A stretch of DNA of 64,000 nt from Brienomyrus brachyistius (GCF_023856365.1 NC_064539.1:28857493-28921492), one strand, 5' to 3'. Positions 1 through 10,639 are shown, counted from the first letter of the stretch. Program-made: numbers and translations. Notes: a model not told the origin generated them from the letters alone.

Positions 1-84
1 CATTTTGCTGTGTGGGTTCCCCACATATCCATCCATCCAGCAAGGGAATGATTTTCTAGTCCAGCGCAGGACACATGGTGCACA

Positions 85-86
<2 letters not shown>

Positions 87-156
<70 letters not shown>
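87..156. repeat. (AC)n microsatellite
   Basis: This is an uninterrupted dinucleotide run of about 35 AC units. The sequence just 5' (a CCATCC repeat, then CCAGCGCAGGACACA) resembles the 3' part of the minus-strand SINEs elsewhere in the window, so the microsatellite may have grown from a SINE remnant. The open frame across it encodes only a His-Thr repeat and is not a gene. Confidence 0.97.
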
Positions 157-160
<4 letters not shown>

Positions 161-279
161 CTGATTTGGAGGAAGATGATGACGACTTTTGGTTGTTGTT
201 TTTCACAGAACTGAAAATGTATCTTTTCTTTAGGTGTGTGACCTTCTTTAAACACACATCATGGACCCTCTGCCACACA

Positions 280-299
280 CCCCCCCCCCCCCCCCCCCC
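280..299. repeat. C20 homopolymer
   Basis: Twenty consecutive C residues are followed by a short CA-rich stretch. It is one of many long poly(C)/poly(G) tracts in this window. A second tract (G7-C-G12) lies at 413-432. Confidence 0.95.
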
Positions 300-588
300 A
301 CACACATACACACACATTCACATAAAAATGTGACAGGCTGCAGGGTTCAAGTCCTCCCTAATACACAAATAGAAACAGCTGTCTCCAATCGGTATTGAGC
401 ATGCTCCGGCTTGGGGGGGCGGGGGGGGGGGGTCTCAGTTTCACCCCTCATCTGCCTGGAATTCAGAATTTCCTGAGCGGAGATCAAATGGCAGCAGGGG
501 TTCTGGGGTGGGGGGGGGGTTGCCATTGGTGCTGATAAATGGACACCCACCATACGGACTCGCGTCAGGACGCATGCTCACCGTCACC

Positions 589-884
589 CAGGGACGGATT
601 ATGGGTTGTGTGGGCCCCTGGGCAAAACGTTCGCGAGGGCCCCCCCCCACCACCACCACCAGCACCACAATTCACGGGCCCTTGGCAGCCAAACGCCCTC
701 CCTATAGGGTCAGGGGCCCTTGTAGGCAGAGGATCAAAGAATGTAGGCCCTCTAAAATAGACAAACGAAAATACATTGTTGATAAGCGTTGCAAATTGTT
801 TTGCGCTAGGGGCCCCACGGGCCCCCTGCACCCCAAGGGCCCCTGGGCAGCGGCCCCGCTGGCCCGGTCTGTAATCCGTCCCTG
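589..884. mobile_element. Non-autonomous hAT element (MITE), 296 bp
   Basis: The left end reads CAGGGACGGATTA (589-601) and the right end is its exact inverse, TAATCCGTCCCTG (872-884). Immediately outside, the 8 bases CCGTCACC occur on both sides (581-588 and 885-892), a perfect 8-bp target-site duplication. An 8-bp duplication with termini starting CAGGG is the signature of the hAT superfamily. The interior is only about 270 bp, GC-rich near both ends (repeated GGGCCCCTGGGC-like blocks) and AT-rich in the middle. It has no credible transposase frame, so the element would need an enzyme supplied in trans. The flanks read straight through once the element and one duplication copy are removed. 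The perfect duplication suggests a fairly recent insertion. Confidence 0.9.
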
Positions 885-892
885 CCGTCACC

Positions 893-1936
893 TGTGCATG
901 CATGTGTCCGCACGCTCGGAAATAACACTCGCCCTCTGCTGCAGGCTCACACGGGACCCTGGATGAAACACTCACCTCCCCCCCACTTGGACCTCTGCAA
1001 GCTGCATGTCTCTCATGTTACACCCAAACAGAGCCCCTGCCTGCACCTTTAAAAGCTCACGGGAGAGTCGGTCGCATTCCTGCGTCGTCTGTGGGTCAGA
1101 ATGAGCTCAGGTCTGCAGGACCATTCGGGACGCTTCAGGCCTCCGCGGGGGGGTCGCCCCACAGCTGCCCGTGACCTGCGTCTGCCCAAATTTGTCCTCA
1201 ATCAATGGCACACATATGGCGTGGGATATCCAGTTCCGTACTCTCTGGCCTAAAATGATTGACAGATGTTCGTGCACCCAGGTGGAGAATAAACACATTG
1301 TCTTCAGATTCTTTAACAGGTGGTACGGGGAAGCCACAGCATCCGGAATGGCGTGGTATGGGATCCACGGCAGGGCAGGGGGGCAGTGTGCGCTACATGA
1401 ATGATGTGGTTTTCAGTTGGGCACCCCTCCCCCAACAGATGGTGGCAAAAACACACATGATTACCGGGGCCTGTTGACTGTTTGTCAGAATGACTCTTTT
1501 CCAACTCGGACCGTGCACACGCTCGACCCCCCCCACGCCCCCCCCCCCCCCAGCAGCGGTGGGGGCTGCTGGATTTACTCACCTCTCACGCCTCTGTCAG
1601 CCCTTAGCGATTTACTGCCACCACACATGAGGGAGCTGCTCTGTCACCAGCCCTTTAATTGACTTACAGCCTCTTTCTTTCTGCTGTTCGGCTCGTTTCA
1701 GTCTCAGGTTCTTAATTATATAGCGCCCTGCCAATAATTACCCCCAAACCCCACATTTACCCCTGGCTTCACTGCTTTCATGCTGTCTCAGGCCATAACC
1801 CCAGGCCCCTTGCCCTTGCTGGACTGAACAAAACTGTCTGTAAGAGTGAGTCATTCACTCATTGGGCAACATCTCCTCACAATTACAATAAACAGCTTTA
1901 ATTAATAGAGAGGAAACAATAATGTAATGGGTGGAT
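893..1936. other. Non-repetitive stretch, no gene seen
   Basis: It holds moderately GC-rich sequence with a C14 tract at 1538-1551. The open frames here are all under 90 codons, overlap each other on both strands and have no recognisable domain or splice context. No conserved protein or RNA gene is apparent. Confidence 0.5.
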
Positions 1937-1975
1937 TATAATAATAATAATCAACAACAACAATAATAATAATAA
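1937..1975. repeat. (AAT)n / (AAC)n simple repeat
   Basis: An imperfect trinucleotide run of ATA/ATC/AAC units abuts a SINE head fragment that starts about 10 bases downstream. Confidence 0.85.
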
Positions 1976-1985
1976 GTTGTACATG

Positions 1986-2024
1986 TGCGGCATGGTGGTG
2001 CAGTGGTTAGCACTGTTGCAGGCA
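1986..2024 (+). mobile_element. SINE head fragment
   Basis: The sequence GGCATGGTGGTGCAGTGGTTAGCACTGTTGC (split here by name only) matches the start of the longer SINE at 2294, including its A-box region, then diverges. It is a truncated tRNA-related head with no B box. Confidence 0.7.
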
Positions 2025-2293
2025 AACAGCATCACCGCGTGAAGAACACCAATCCTGTATGTAACTAAAATTTAGATAGAATGTGGAAATAATCCCATTA
2101 ACATAGCCTGCTAGGTTTCTTATCTGTGTGAGAAATCATAATCTCGCTGCATACTATTTTAAACTGTAAAACGGATTAGAGATTTCAAGTCGATAATGGG
2201 CACCAAAACAAAGAACAGGCGGAGTTTGTGCTATCCAATGATGTCCATGATGTGCTATCATTGTTATTTAAAATAATAATAATTTCTTTTGAG

Positions 2294-2645
2294 GATGGCA
2301 TGGTGGCGCAGTGGTTAGCACTGTTGCCTCACACCTCTGGGACCCGGGTTCGAGTCTCCGCCTGGGTCACATGTGTGTGGAGTTTGCATGTTCTCCCCGG
2401 GTCGTCATGGGGTTTCCTCCGGGTACTCCGGTTTCCCCCCACAGTCCAAAAACATGCTGAGGCTAATTGGACTTGCTAATTTGCCCGTAGGTGTGCATGT
2501 GTGAGTGAATGGTGTGTGAGTGTGCCCTGCGATGGACTGGCCCCCCATCCTGGGTTGTTCCCTGCCTCGTGCCCATTGCTTCCGGGATAGGCTCCGGACC
2601 CCCTGCGACCCAGTAGGAGAACGGTTTGGAAAATGGATGGATGGA
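2294..2645 (+). mobile_element. tRNA-derived SINE, near full length
   Basis: The head contains an RNA polymerase III A box (TGGCGCAGTGG, 2304-2314) and a B box (GGTTCGAGTCT, 2347-2357) about 33 bases apart, as in a tRNA gene. A roughly 250-bp unrelated body follows (GTTTGCATGTTCTCC, CAGTCCAAA, ATGCTGAGGCTAATTGG and CTCCGGACCCC blocks) and ends in a short GGAT repeat. A second near-full copy is inverted at 43901-44263, and many decayed pieces occur across the window. It carries no protein-coding capacity. Confidence 0.88.
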
Positions 2646-2660
2646 AGTTCTACATGTATT

Positions 2661-3542
2661 TCTGACACTGATATAGCAGCGTCCAGATCCAAAATCCTGC
2701 CCCTGTTTTTCCAGTTTTCGGAAGTAGAGCACTGTGATGTTCACCTCTTCTATTAAACATGAATAAGCTCCCTGCTTTCTGTAAACACCCTTCTCACTGT
2801 CTTCCCCTTATTATTCACACGTCTGTCTGTCGGGTCATGCGATGTCCCGAAACCCAGCGGCCTACAGGGCCTTCCTCAGCCCGTCTACACACACCGCTTT
2901 CTCCGGTCATTATGGCCGGGGGTAGCCCCCCCTCCAGCTACCTGAAGTGTGCTTTTGACCCTCCCAACCCCCGCAGCCCCCCTTCCGGCAGGAGAGCAGG
3001 GTAGTATTTACACCAAAGAGATTTACTTGAAGAGCCTTTATTGAGGCTTTGGGCCATTGTGCCTTTCCAATACGCACCCAGAGCAACTGCTGTCCAGACC
3101 TGAGATAAGGCAGATGGGCAAAGTTAGGCAATGAAGGAGGTGTCCCACACCTGTTTCAGTTCAGCGGAGCCGGGGGGGTTCGTACTTCAGCAGGAACACA
3201 CCATGGGTTTCACGGGGTATTAAACTTAATCTTCTCTCAGTCACACTGAGTAAGAGCCCTTCAGGTCTTAAAAGGGGAAAAAAGATTTTACTTTTACAAA
3301 AAGGACACGCCCACCTGCTTTCCTTTGGCATGGATATAACTTTTTATATCGAATTATGTTTCAGCTTTTACTTTTCCCTAAACGACAAGGCTGATCACTT
3401 TCATTTGGTAGAACTTTCTGACACTACTGCTGCGTAAAACAGCTTTTAGTATTCAAAGAAATAGCTACTGATTGAAGCCCACAGTCACAGCATATTTCCA
3501 TTAACAAAAGTTCTGCCTTTAAACACGGTCTAGTTTTAGTAT
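2661..3542. other. Unique sequence, no gene seen
   Basis: It holds mixed-composition sequence without an open frame longer than about 80 codons and without a recognisable repeat. Nothing functional can be supported. Confidence 0.45.
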
Positions 3543-3815
3543 AGGTTGGCACCCACTTAGCTAGAGGGGGGTTGGAGCCTGCCCCAGGCAGTGCAGAGCA
3601 CATGGGGGGGTGGGGGGATTGGGGGGGGCGCCTGGGGGGGGCGCCAGAGTGTGCATACTCTCTCTGTGGGCAAGGAGAGACACACATTAAGCTGACTGCT
3701 TGGGTTTGGGGCAAAATCCACATTAGAGAAGTAGAGCATTCAAACTCACAGAGCGCTGGTAGGATTCGAACCCTCAGCCCTGGAGGTGCGAGGGAACACT
3801 GAACCACCATGCTGA
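3543..3815 (-). mobile_element. tRNA-derived SINE, minus strand
   Basis: On the minus strand the head carries an A-box-like TGGTTCAGTGTT (about 3797-3808) and a perfect B box GGTTCGAATCC (3762-3772). The body after the B box (GTTTGAATGCTCT) is related to the SINE at 2294. The 3' half contains short G/C-rich runs. An ATT trinucleotide repeat lies just outside its head. Confidence 0.75.
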
Positions 3816-3823
3816 AATTCTTC

Positions 3824-3859
3824 TTCTATTATTATTATTATTATTATTATTAATAATAA
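3824..3859. repeat. (ATT)n microsatellite
   Basis: Roughly ten ATT units lie beside the head of the minus-strand SINE. Confidence 0.92.
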
Positions 3860-4699
3860 ATTTGCATAAAACTTTTGTGTTCTTTTTTCATCCTATTATG
3901 GCTCTTAATTCATAGAAATCAACATACTACGGGAGAAAAAAATATATTATTAAATATTATTAATACTAAAATATTACCCACCAAGGGCCACGGAAATCTT
4001 GAGACTAAAAAAGGACAGAGTCATTTCCACAATGCCCAAAGGGCAGAAAAAGTGATTTAAAAGCTTTGTTATTGTAAGAGTTAGTTGTCCCAGAATGATT
4101 CATTACTGGTTAATATTTGTCTTGATAATTCATCAGTTGCTATGCTCTTATCCTAAAGAGCAACATTTGCTGCGTCTACATTGTTTAAATCAACCTGGGA
4201 AGGTCAACTTTGGCCCCAGCAGGGCTTAAGACAGAATGAATCTTTTGGAGCTAGGGGACTAAATTACTTCAAGACAACGCCACGGGAGACTCGTAGGGGT
4301 GGGGGGGGTGGCGAGGGGGCTGAGGAAAACACAGAATTTATTTTCCAAGGTGGGCCGCGTGGCGACTCGAACGGTGAGGGGGACTTGAACATGCCTGAGA
4401 ACCTGTCAGCCCTAATTATATAAATCACAGCAATAAACCGCCATCACATTCAGCCAGTGACCACTTTCTGACCCTCGGCTTTTTTTGGAAACCCCTCCTG
4501 ACCCCTTCCGTTAGGTTCAGGCAGTCAATTGCCGGTCATTGAAGGACTGGTGTGAGATTGTTGCGGAGGGGGGGGAGGGGGGTCCTGTAACTGCAGTTTG
4601 ATAGCTTTATATAACCCGTACTGTTAGACAAACTCTTCTAACGGCGTTCATGTTGTGATCGATAAGATGTTTTCCACACAGAAACCTCCCTGGTATTCG

Positions 4700-4700
<1 letters not shown>
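3860..4700. other. AT-rich unique sequence, no gene seen
   Basis: Mostly AT-rich DNA with G-rich patches near 4300 and 4570. Open frames are short and unsupported. Confidence 0.45.

Positions 4701-4734
<34 letters not shown>
4701..4734. repeat. (CA)n microsatellite
   Basis: About 15 CA units are preceded by ACG. The frames through it encode only His-Thr or Val-Cys repeats. Confidence 0.95.
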
Positions 4735-4736
<2 letters not shown>

Positions 4737-4918
4737 CGGGCCCCCTTTCTCTTCACGTGTCCGGTTCGCCTCCGCTCCTCATCTATCCCGCTAATGTGCT
4801 CGCGGCTCAGTTTAAGGGCACTGTCAGAAGCTCTTCGCAGAGCCATTACTTACATGCCGCCAAGACGTTGTGCCTTGACGTCTTCGCGGGGCATGACGCA
4901 GCTGGCCCAGCCCTCGCC

Positions 4919-4945
4919 GGGGGGGGGGGGGGGGGGAGGGGGGGG
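4919..4945. repeat. G18-A-G8 tract
   Basis: A run of 18 G is interrupted by a single A, then continues for 8 G. It is a strong candidate for a G-quadruplex on the plus strand. Confidence 0.95.
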
Positions 4946-5408
4946 ACACATTACAGTGAGCACAAAGTCATAATTGGTTTTCAGCTGGAGTTAAACCCCC
5001 ACGAGTTCACCTGGAAGAGTCACGGCGTGAGATTTATGGCCCGTATAGTTGTAGGATGGGAGAGTCCCCATAGCAGGACGCCAACACCCCCCTCCCCCCC
5101 ATCACCGCCGTTCTAGTTCAAATTAACCATGTTCCTAAACAGCACGCCCACCCACTGTCGTCTCCTTACGTCAACATCAGCCCAGCTCCATCTTCCTAGT
5201 GATGCCCCTCCCCTGTCTAAACAAGAGGGTGGGGGGGGCAGCTGAAGCAACAGTCCGGTGCTGATCCCACCACTAGAGATAATGGGGGTGGAGGAGAAGC
5301 CCTGAGAAGGAAGAAGCAGCGAGCCCATGGGGTGGGGGGTTATAACAATACAAGCCAGTTCATTTACAATGGCTGGAGACGCAGGAAATCTATCACAGGG
5401 AAAGGCGA

Positions 5409-5441
5409 CCCCCCCCCCCACACACACACACACACACACAT
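5409..5441. repeat. C-run plus (CA)n microsatellite
   Basis: About ten C residues run directly into about ten CA units. Confidence 0.93.
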
Positions 5442-7544
5442 ACTTTCCCAGTTTAGCCGATCTCTCTCTATCTGTCCTTGCGAGGAGAAATGCTTTCTTT
5501 ATACTGGCCTCATTTTTGTTGACCTACCTGAAGCTGTTTGCTGCAGGCCTGTGGATTTCCAGGGCAAAAGCACATGTTCCTCGGGCAGAGAGCCGCTCTG
5601 CTAGGCACCGGAAGCTGAAGAGGTGGGAAGAACGGCTGTCACCTAATCCCAGTTCCACCTTCATTATTCGTCACTCAGTTATTGTCCATTAATTATACTG
5701 ATCAGACTCTAGAGTTTTTCCCTATTTTCAAGATAAACCTAATCGATGATACGATGATATATTAGCATCTCAGGTCTCGCTTTCACTGTGCGTCACCTGA
5801 TGCCTGGTGGTAGGCGTTCCGTAGCCTTCTTGGTCATTTTCCGAGACCGTGAAAGTGCAGGATGGGATCCTGAGGCCTTGAGGCTCCGCGATGGAATCTC
5901 CCTGCTGTCCGGTGTACAGATAAATGTGAAAAGGCTGCAAAGCAGGTCAGCCCTGACCTCCTCACCTTGGTACGATATCTGTGCAGATATCCCCCACAAG
6001 GCACGGGACCAGCTGTGATCTCCTTATCACCTTTTCCGAGCCATCAGACAGTCCATGACGTTTGAAGGAATGCAGGGACCCATAGGGCAAAGCCACCTGG
6101 ATGGTGTTCTGCTGATAATTTGTCTGATCTCATTAATTAAAGTAAACCAAAGAAAAATGTTCATAAAACAAGGCTTTTCACAAACTCTGTGAGCCCTCCA
6201 TGAAGCCCTCCATGAAGGCTTGAGAAGTCAAACCTGGTCTTCTTCAGAGCGAATACTTCAGAGAGTCACAGACGGAAGGTTTCTCAATTCACTCACATAT
6301 ATATCTTGTTTGGTCTCTTCACATATTATGAAGTAAATTTTATTGTACTTAAGCCATGAATGATTTATTGTTTATGTTGATTCGAATCTCTAGCTGTCTT
6401 CCTCCTTTACAAAACGCATCCATTCCTCTTTTCCTGGTAAGGCGCGACTTCTGCTTCAGCAAAGAAATGAAGATGGCAGTTTTTGTTCTTTTTGTGACTC
6501 AGATCGTTTCTTTCCATGAGCATAAACACACTGAAGTGCTGGGACGTGGAAAACAAATCATTTGTTTATAAGGAGATAATTGTATGTTACAAATGACAGG
6601 CCACTGACACGAGAAATAAACTGTCATATGAAAGGCTGATCTCATTGCATATGCAAGAACTCGGAAAAACGTGCATGTCAGATACATGGGTATTTTAGGG
6701 CAACCAGAAGGTGACGATGGATTAAATGGCTTAGATGCTGACGACGGGTTCTGCAGCAGTGATCGGGACAACCTGCGGCGACATTTCAGCGTGAATCGAT
6801 CAAATTATTCCGACGTCCCCACACATGTGATTCGCAATCGCGTTCAACTTCCAGCTGCGTGACGGCCGTAAATCGTAACCCCCCGAATCGCCCCGTGTTG
6901 CTTCGATCCCGAAGAGAACTGGCTCCGTCACTTTGGATGAAAGAGCCGGCGTCGCTTACACCTGTGACCCGTGAGATTAAAGCGCCCGGCTGACTGATAA
7001 GCAGATGAAAAGAAAGAAGCTGTACACTGTACACTCAATAGAATAGGAAAGCATGGCGACGCAGTCAGACTTTGGGTTAAATCGTAGCTGCATAACCCCT
7101 TGCTGTAGACAAGCACAATGCAGGAGGTGACGATACATCTTAGTTTCCACCCGACTTGCACCTGAGCCAACTCAGCTGCCTCTCTTGCCAACGGGGGTCT
7201 GACTTGCCTGTCCATATTACCAGGCTGCCATCTCCACTCCAACGGGGGTGAACTCTAGCACCCGTGCGCCTATTCAGGAAGTCTGAAAGCTGCCAACGGC
7301 AGCCGCCAGCTGGAGCACATGATGAGTCACCGGCTGAAATAATGCCACATATGGATCACGGTAAATTGGAGAAGCGACTGCGGCTGCTTGTGTGACCTGT
7401 CGTGGGGGGAGCGCTCGCCAGCGCAGGGCTATAAATGTCCCTCTGCCTCCATCCCAGGGATAAAAAATCCAGCAGGACAGGACTTTTGGGCTGAACTTCT
7501 TACGAAACAGTACCAGCCAAAACTTTATATATTTTTTTTACTTG
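5442..7544. other. Unique sequence left of the piggyBac composite, no gene seen
   Basis: This 2.1-kb stretch has a locally CpG-richer patch near 6770-6990 and a TATA-like GCTATAAATG near 7427. No open frame exceeds about 105 codons, and none shows a recognisable domain or splice context. Confidence 0.4.
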
Positions 7545-7548
7545 TTAA

Positions 7549-7887
7549 CACTAGAACTGCCAAATCTACGCAAATTTGCGTAAATTCCCTGGGCCTAACA
7601 CCTACTAGCATCCCTGCTGAGAGTTTCTTGGGCCATTGTCCTCCTGCTTTTGTTGTGCAAACACACCCATTACCTGTGAGGCCTGGCACATTTGCATTTT
7701 TTTACTCAGAGCAGCTAAAATCCAAGGCAGGCTAAACCTCTGTGTGTGACATGGAAACCTTCACAAAAGTCTGCCATATCTATACCAAATATCCCACATG
7801 CTGACTGACCTGCAAATATGAAAGACACACATTCACAAAATATATGGAAGCACAAGTCTGTTTTATTTATAAAAAAAATTGAGTGTT
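7549..7887 (-). repeat. Left 3' noncoding arm of the piggyBac pair
   Basis: From about 7640 to 7887 this is the inverse of 10977-11222 with only scattered differences, by eye roughly 97% identical. The outermost 90 bases differ strongly from the right arm apart from CACTAGA and a shared CTGCTGAGAGT block. A perfect 16-base palindrome, TACGCAAATTTGCGTA, sits at 7567-7582, 18 bases inside the terminus, and is absent from the right arm. Subterminal repeats of this kind are typical transposase-binding positions, but binding is not shown here. Confidence 0.8.
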
Positions 7888-8916
7888 TCAAACTTTGCAG
7901 TGTTTGCAGACCCAGTGACCATCATCCCTGCATTTGGCGCAAGTGAATTTGTAACATTTGCACTGGTAAACCTGCTGCGGTTTCTGTTGCAGTTCTCCTG
8001 TACCTGACACTGAGTTGTCCATACAAGTCCTGGCACAGCAGCAGCCTTCCTCTGTCCCCATAGCCTTTTGTGGCATAAATTGGCAATGGAGTTCCTTGGC
8101 TAGATGACTCAAAAATAATCTTCTTTTGCCTTCCCACCCTGTACATGCCTTGTACAGAACGTAGGAATTTGCCACCACCAGGTCCAGCATGTTGTAAAAT
8201 ACAGCTACTGGCCACCTGCATGTTGCTGCTCTTACGGAATACATGCGCGCCATTTGGTCCAACACATTTACACCACACTATAACAGCAGAGAGAGAGAGA
8301 GTCATGAGTGTATTTGCTTTTTTTCTACCTTCTTTCTATATAGGCCTGTATAGTACATATCAGAAAACATTGTAGCACTGATGTAAAATTATACACACAT
8401 TCACATACCTTCATGTGGTTATAGTCTGTTATCGTGTTGGGTTTCCTCTTTCTGCCTTCACAGATCGCCACATCTTGGTCCAAGGAACTCAGAACACACA
8501 CAATCTTGTTTTTTTAGGTGCATAAATTGTCAAGGAGACACTGCCACTTCTAAGCACTGACGCGGAGAATTCCTCTTGCTGTGCAGTGTCCTTTGAAATT
8601 GGGGGAAGTTCATACCAAACTTTATTCCCTGTGCTCAGTAGTGTTGTTTTGCGCTGAAGCAGTCTGTGTGACAGTGCCAGTGAGGTGAAGAAATTGTCCG
8701 TTGTGACATTTCTCCCGTCATCCAGAAATGGCTCCATCAGACTCATGACCATGTTCTCTGCCAGCCTCTCCCTTTTCTGGTGACTGGGGTCCTTTCCCAA
8801 GTTAGGGGACACGTTGCAGACGTATTTGGTCTCCAAATCCGTGGCCATCCAGAACTTGATCCCAAATTTGTCCGGCTTGGATGCGATATACCAAGTGACA
8901 TGGAATGGATCCACAT
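7888..8916 (-). pseudogene. piggyBac transposase, 3' portion, broken
   Basis: This encodes the C-terminal part of a piggyBac-type (DDE, PGBD-like) transposase. The upstream exon (8916 down to 8409) carries [15 protein letters not shown], then [11 protein letters not shown], whose Asp fits the first catalytic Asp, and VTTDNFFTS, whose Asp fits the second. The downstream exon (8277 down to 7888) carries GVNVLDQMARMYS, NMLDLVVANSYVLY and a Cys-rich C-terminus (CKCYKFTCAKC, WVCKHCKV) typical of the family's zinc-binding tail. A GT-AG intron fits 8278-8408 in phase 0 and joins DYNHMK to CGVNVLDQM. Breaks: a run of seven A on the coding strand (8509-8515 on +) is one base short, so the frame stops early. 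The third catalytic Asp, normally in GGVDxLDQM, is Asn (codon at 8266-8268). The 5' end is cut off by the L2 fragment. It cannot make active enzyme as it stands. Confidence 0.85.
8278..8408 (-). other. Inferred intron of the piggyBac transposase copy
   Basis: On the minus strand the segment begins GTATGTG and ends GTTATAG. Removing its 131 bases joins two transposase segments in frame exactly where the conserved DYN...GGVDxLDQM motif should be continuous. The intron content is AT-rich with no coding signal. Confidence 0.75.
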
Positions 8917-9878
8917 CTACTCCACGTTGTCTTTCCACCGGTGTCCCTCAGGGCTCGGTTCTTGGCCCTCTCCTATTCTCCCTCTACACTAAATCTCTTG
9001 GCGAAGTTATATCCTCACATGGCTTCTCCTACCACTGCTATGCCGATGACACTCAACTCATCCTCTCCTTCCCTCCCTCAGACACTCATGTCTCCACTAA
9101 GATCTCTACATGCTTGGCAGACATCTCATCTTGGATGACCACTCACCAGCTAAAACTCAAAACTAGTAAAACTGAGTTGCTTTACATCCCGGCTGACTCA
9201 TCCCCCCTCCAGGACCTTGCGATCTCCTTTGACAACTCCCTGATCCGTCCTTCGGTTTCTGCTAGAAACCTTGGAGTTACCATAGATGATCGGTTGTCAT
9301 TTTCCTCACATATCACCAGTCTTTCTCGCTCTTGTCGGTTTCTCCTCTTTAACATCAGGAGGATACGTCCATTTCTTTCCACCCAGGCTACCCAGATACT
9401 CGTCCAGTCCCTCGTCATCTCACGCCTTGACTACTGCAACTCGCTTCTAGCGGGTTTACCACTGAGCGCCATCCGTCCCCTCCAACTGATTCAGAATGCA
9501 GCTGCTCGTCTTGTTTTCATCCTTCCCAAGTTCTCCCACACCACTCCTTTGCTGCGCTCCCTCCACTGGCTTCCTGTAGCTGCACGCATCAGATTCAAAA
9601 CACTGATGCTCGCATACAAAGCCAAAAATTCTCTGGCACCATCCTACCTAAAGGACCTCATCACACCCCGCTCTGCACCACGATCTCTCCGATCCTCCAG
9701 CACTGCTCGACTGGTCCCACCTCCCCTCAAGGCACAAGGAAGACACGCATCTCGGCTCTTCTCTGTCCTGGCACCTAATTGATGGAATGAACTCCCCCTA
9801 GATGTCCGAACAGCTGAATCCTTGAATGTCTTCAAGCGACGACTCAAAACTTTTCTTTTTCAGAAATACCTGACGTAG
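8917..9878 (+). pseudogene. L2 reverse transcriptase C-terminal part with one stop
   Basis: The reading frame encodes [16 protein letters not shown], the catalytic YADD (9039-9050), [52 protein letters not shown] and [21 protein letters not shown]. This is the conserved order of the RT fingers/palm end, thumb and C-terminal region of L2-type ORF2. A TGA at 9780-9782 stops the frame just before WNELPLDVRTAE. The frame then continues 31 codons to the normal-looking TAG at 9876-9878. The endonuclease and N-terminal RT motifs are absent because of 5' truncation. Only one nonsense change is visible over 960 bases, so the copy looks fairly young. It is inactive because it is incomplete. Confidence 0.88.
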
Positions 9879-10097
9879 AACTTCTATATTCTTACTCGAC
9901 TCTTTTTCTGGTGTGTGTTTTAAAAAAATAAAATAAAATAAAAATTCTGCACTACTCAATGGCGTTCTCAGAGATAGTATTCGTAGCTGGGGTCCTTATT
10001 GAGCTAGCATCGGAAATTCATTGCAGAGTCTCAAAGCACTTATGTAAGTCGCTCTGGCTAAGGGCGTCTGCCAAATCCTGTAAATGTAAATGTAAAT
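8917..10097 (+). mobile_element. L2-clade LINE, 5'-truncated
   Basis: The fragment begins inside the reverse transcriptase domain and runs to the natural 3' end. The end reads GTCGCTCTGGCTAAGGGCG, then TCTGCCAAATCC, and finishes in a short TGTAAA tandem repeat (about 10079-10097). A microsatellite-like tail in place of poly(A) is characteristic of L2/CR1-type elements. Severe 5' truncation is the usual outcome of target-primed reverse transcription. It lies between the two inverted piggyBac halves. About 90 bases after its tail (10098-10190) match neither neighbour by eye. Confidence 0.88.
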
Positions 10098-10189
10098 ATA
10101 CTGCATGGACAATGAACCTTGGTCGAGAACAGCTGTACATCTATGTTCATGTGTTCTCCTGGAGTGAAACTTTCAGCACAGTTCTTGGT

Positions 10190-10639
10190 GAAGGCTGGCA
10201 GAGAACGTGGTCATGAGTCTGATGGAGTCATTTCTGGATGACGGGAGAAATGTCACAATGGACAATTTCTTCACCTCACTGTCACTGTCACACAGACTGC
10301 TTCACTTTACTGGGCATGGTGAATAACGTTTGCCGTGAACTTCCTCCATTGGCAAAGGACACTGCACAGGGAGAGGAATTCTCCACGTCAGTGTTTAGAA
10401 TGGCGCGCATGTATTCAGTACGAGCAGCAACAAGCAAGTGGCCAGTAGCTGTGTTTTACAACATGCTGGACTTGGTGGCCGTGAATGCCTACGTTCTGTA
10501 CAAAGCATCTACAGGGTGGAAAGGAAAAAGAAGATTGTTTCCGATTCTTCTAGCCAAGGAACTCCATTGCCAAATACAGGGATGATGGTCACTGGGTTTT
10601 CAAACGCTGCAAACACAGACTTTGAAAGATAGACAGACT
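10190..10639 (+). pseudogene. piggyBac transposase, second copy, internally deleted
   Basis: The sequence from AGGCTGGCAGAGAAC onward matches the left copy in opposite orientation, by eye about 96% over the first 100 bases. It encodes VMSLMESFLDDGRNV and MDNFFTS, keeping the second catalytic Asp, then frameshifts with an in-frame TAA at about 10323. Two deletions are clear against the left copy. The segment from after the EEFS block to just before MARMYSVRAA is missing, which removes the third catalytic Asp and the intron. Most of the Cys-rich C-terminal domain is missing between HCQ and the GMMVTG region. What remains is a fragment with no plausible activity. The 3' noncoding part continues to the right terminus. 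Confidence 0.8.

Noticed and set aside
508..975. Frames of 152 and 136 codons near the left end
   Set aside because: They lie mostly inside the hAT MITE and its GC-rich blocks.
3762..3808. tRNA gene suggested by the perfect B box on the minus strand
   Set aside because: The flanking sequence does not fold into a tRNA cloverleaf by eye, and the body continues as a SINE.
8814..8916. N-terminal extension of the L2 frame
   Set aside because: The first part of that open frame is antisense piggyBac sequence. LINE homology starts only near 8917.
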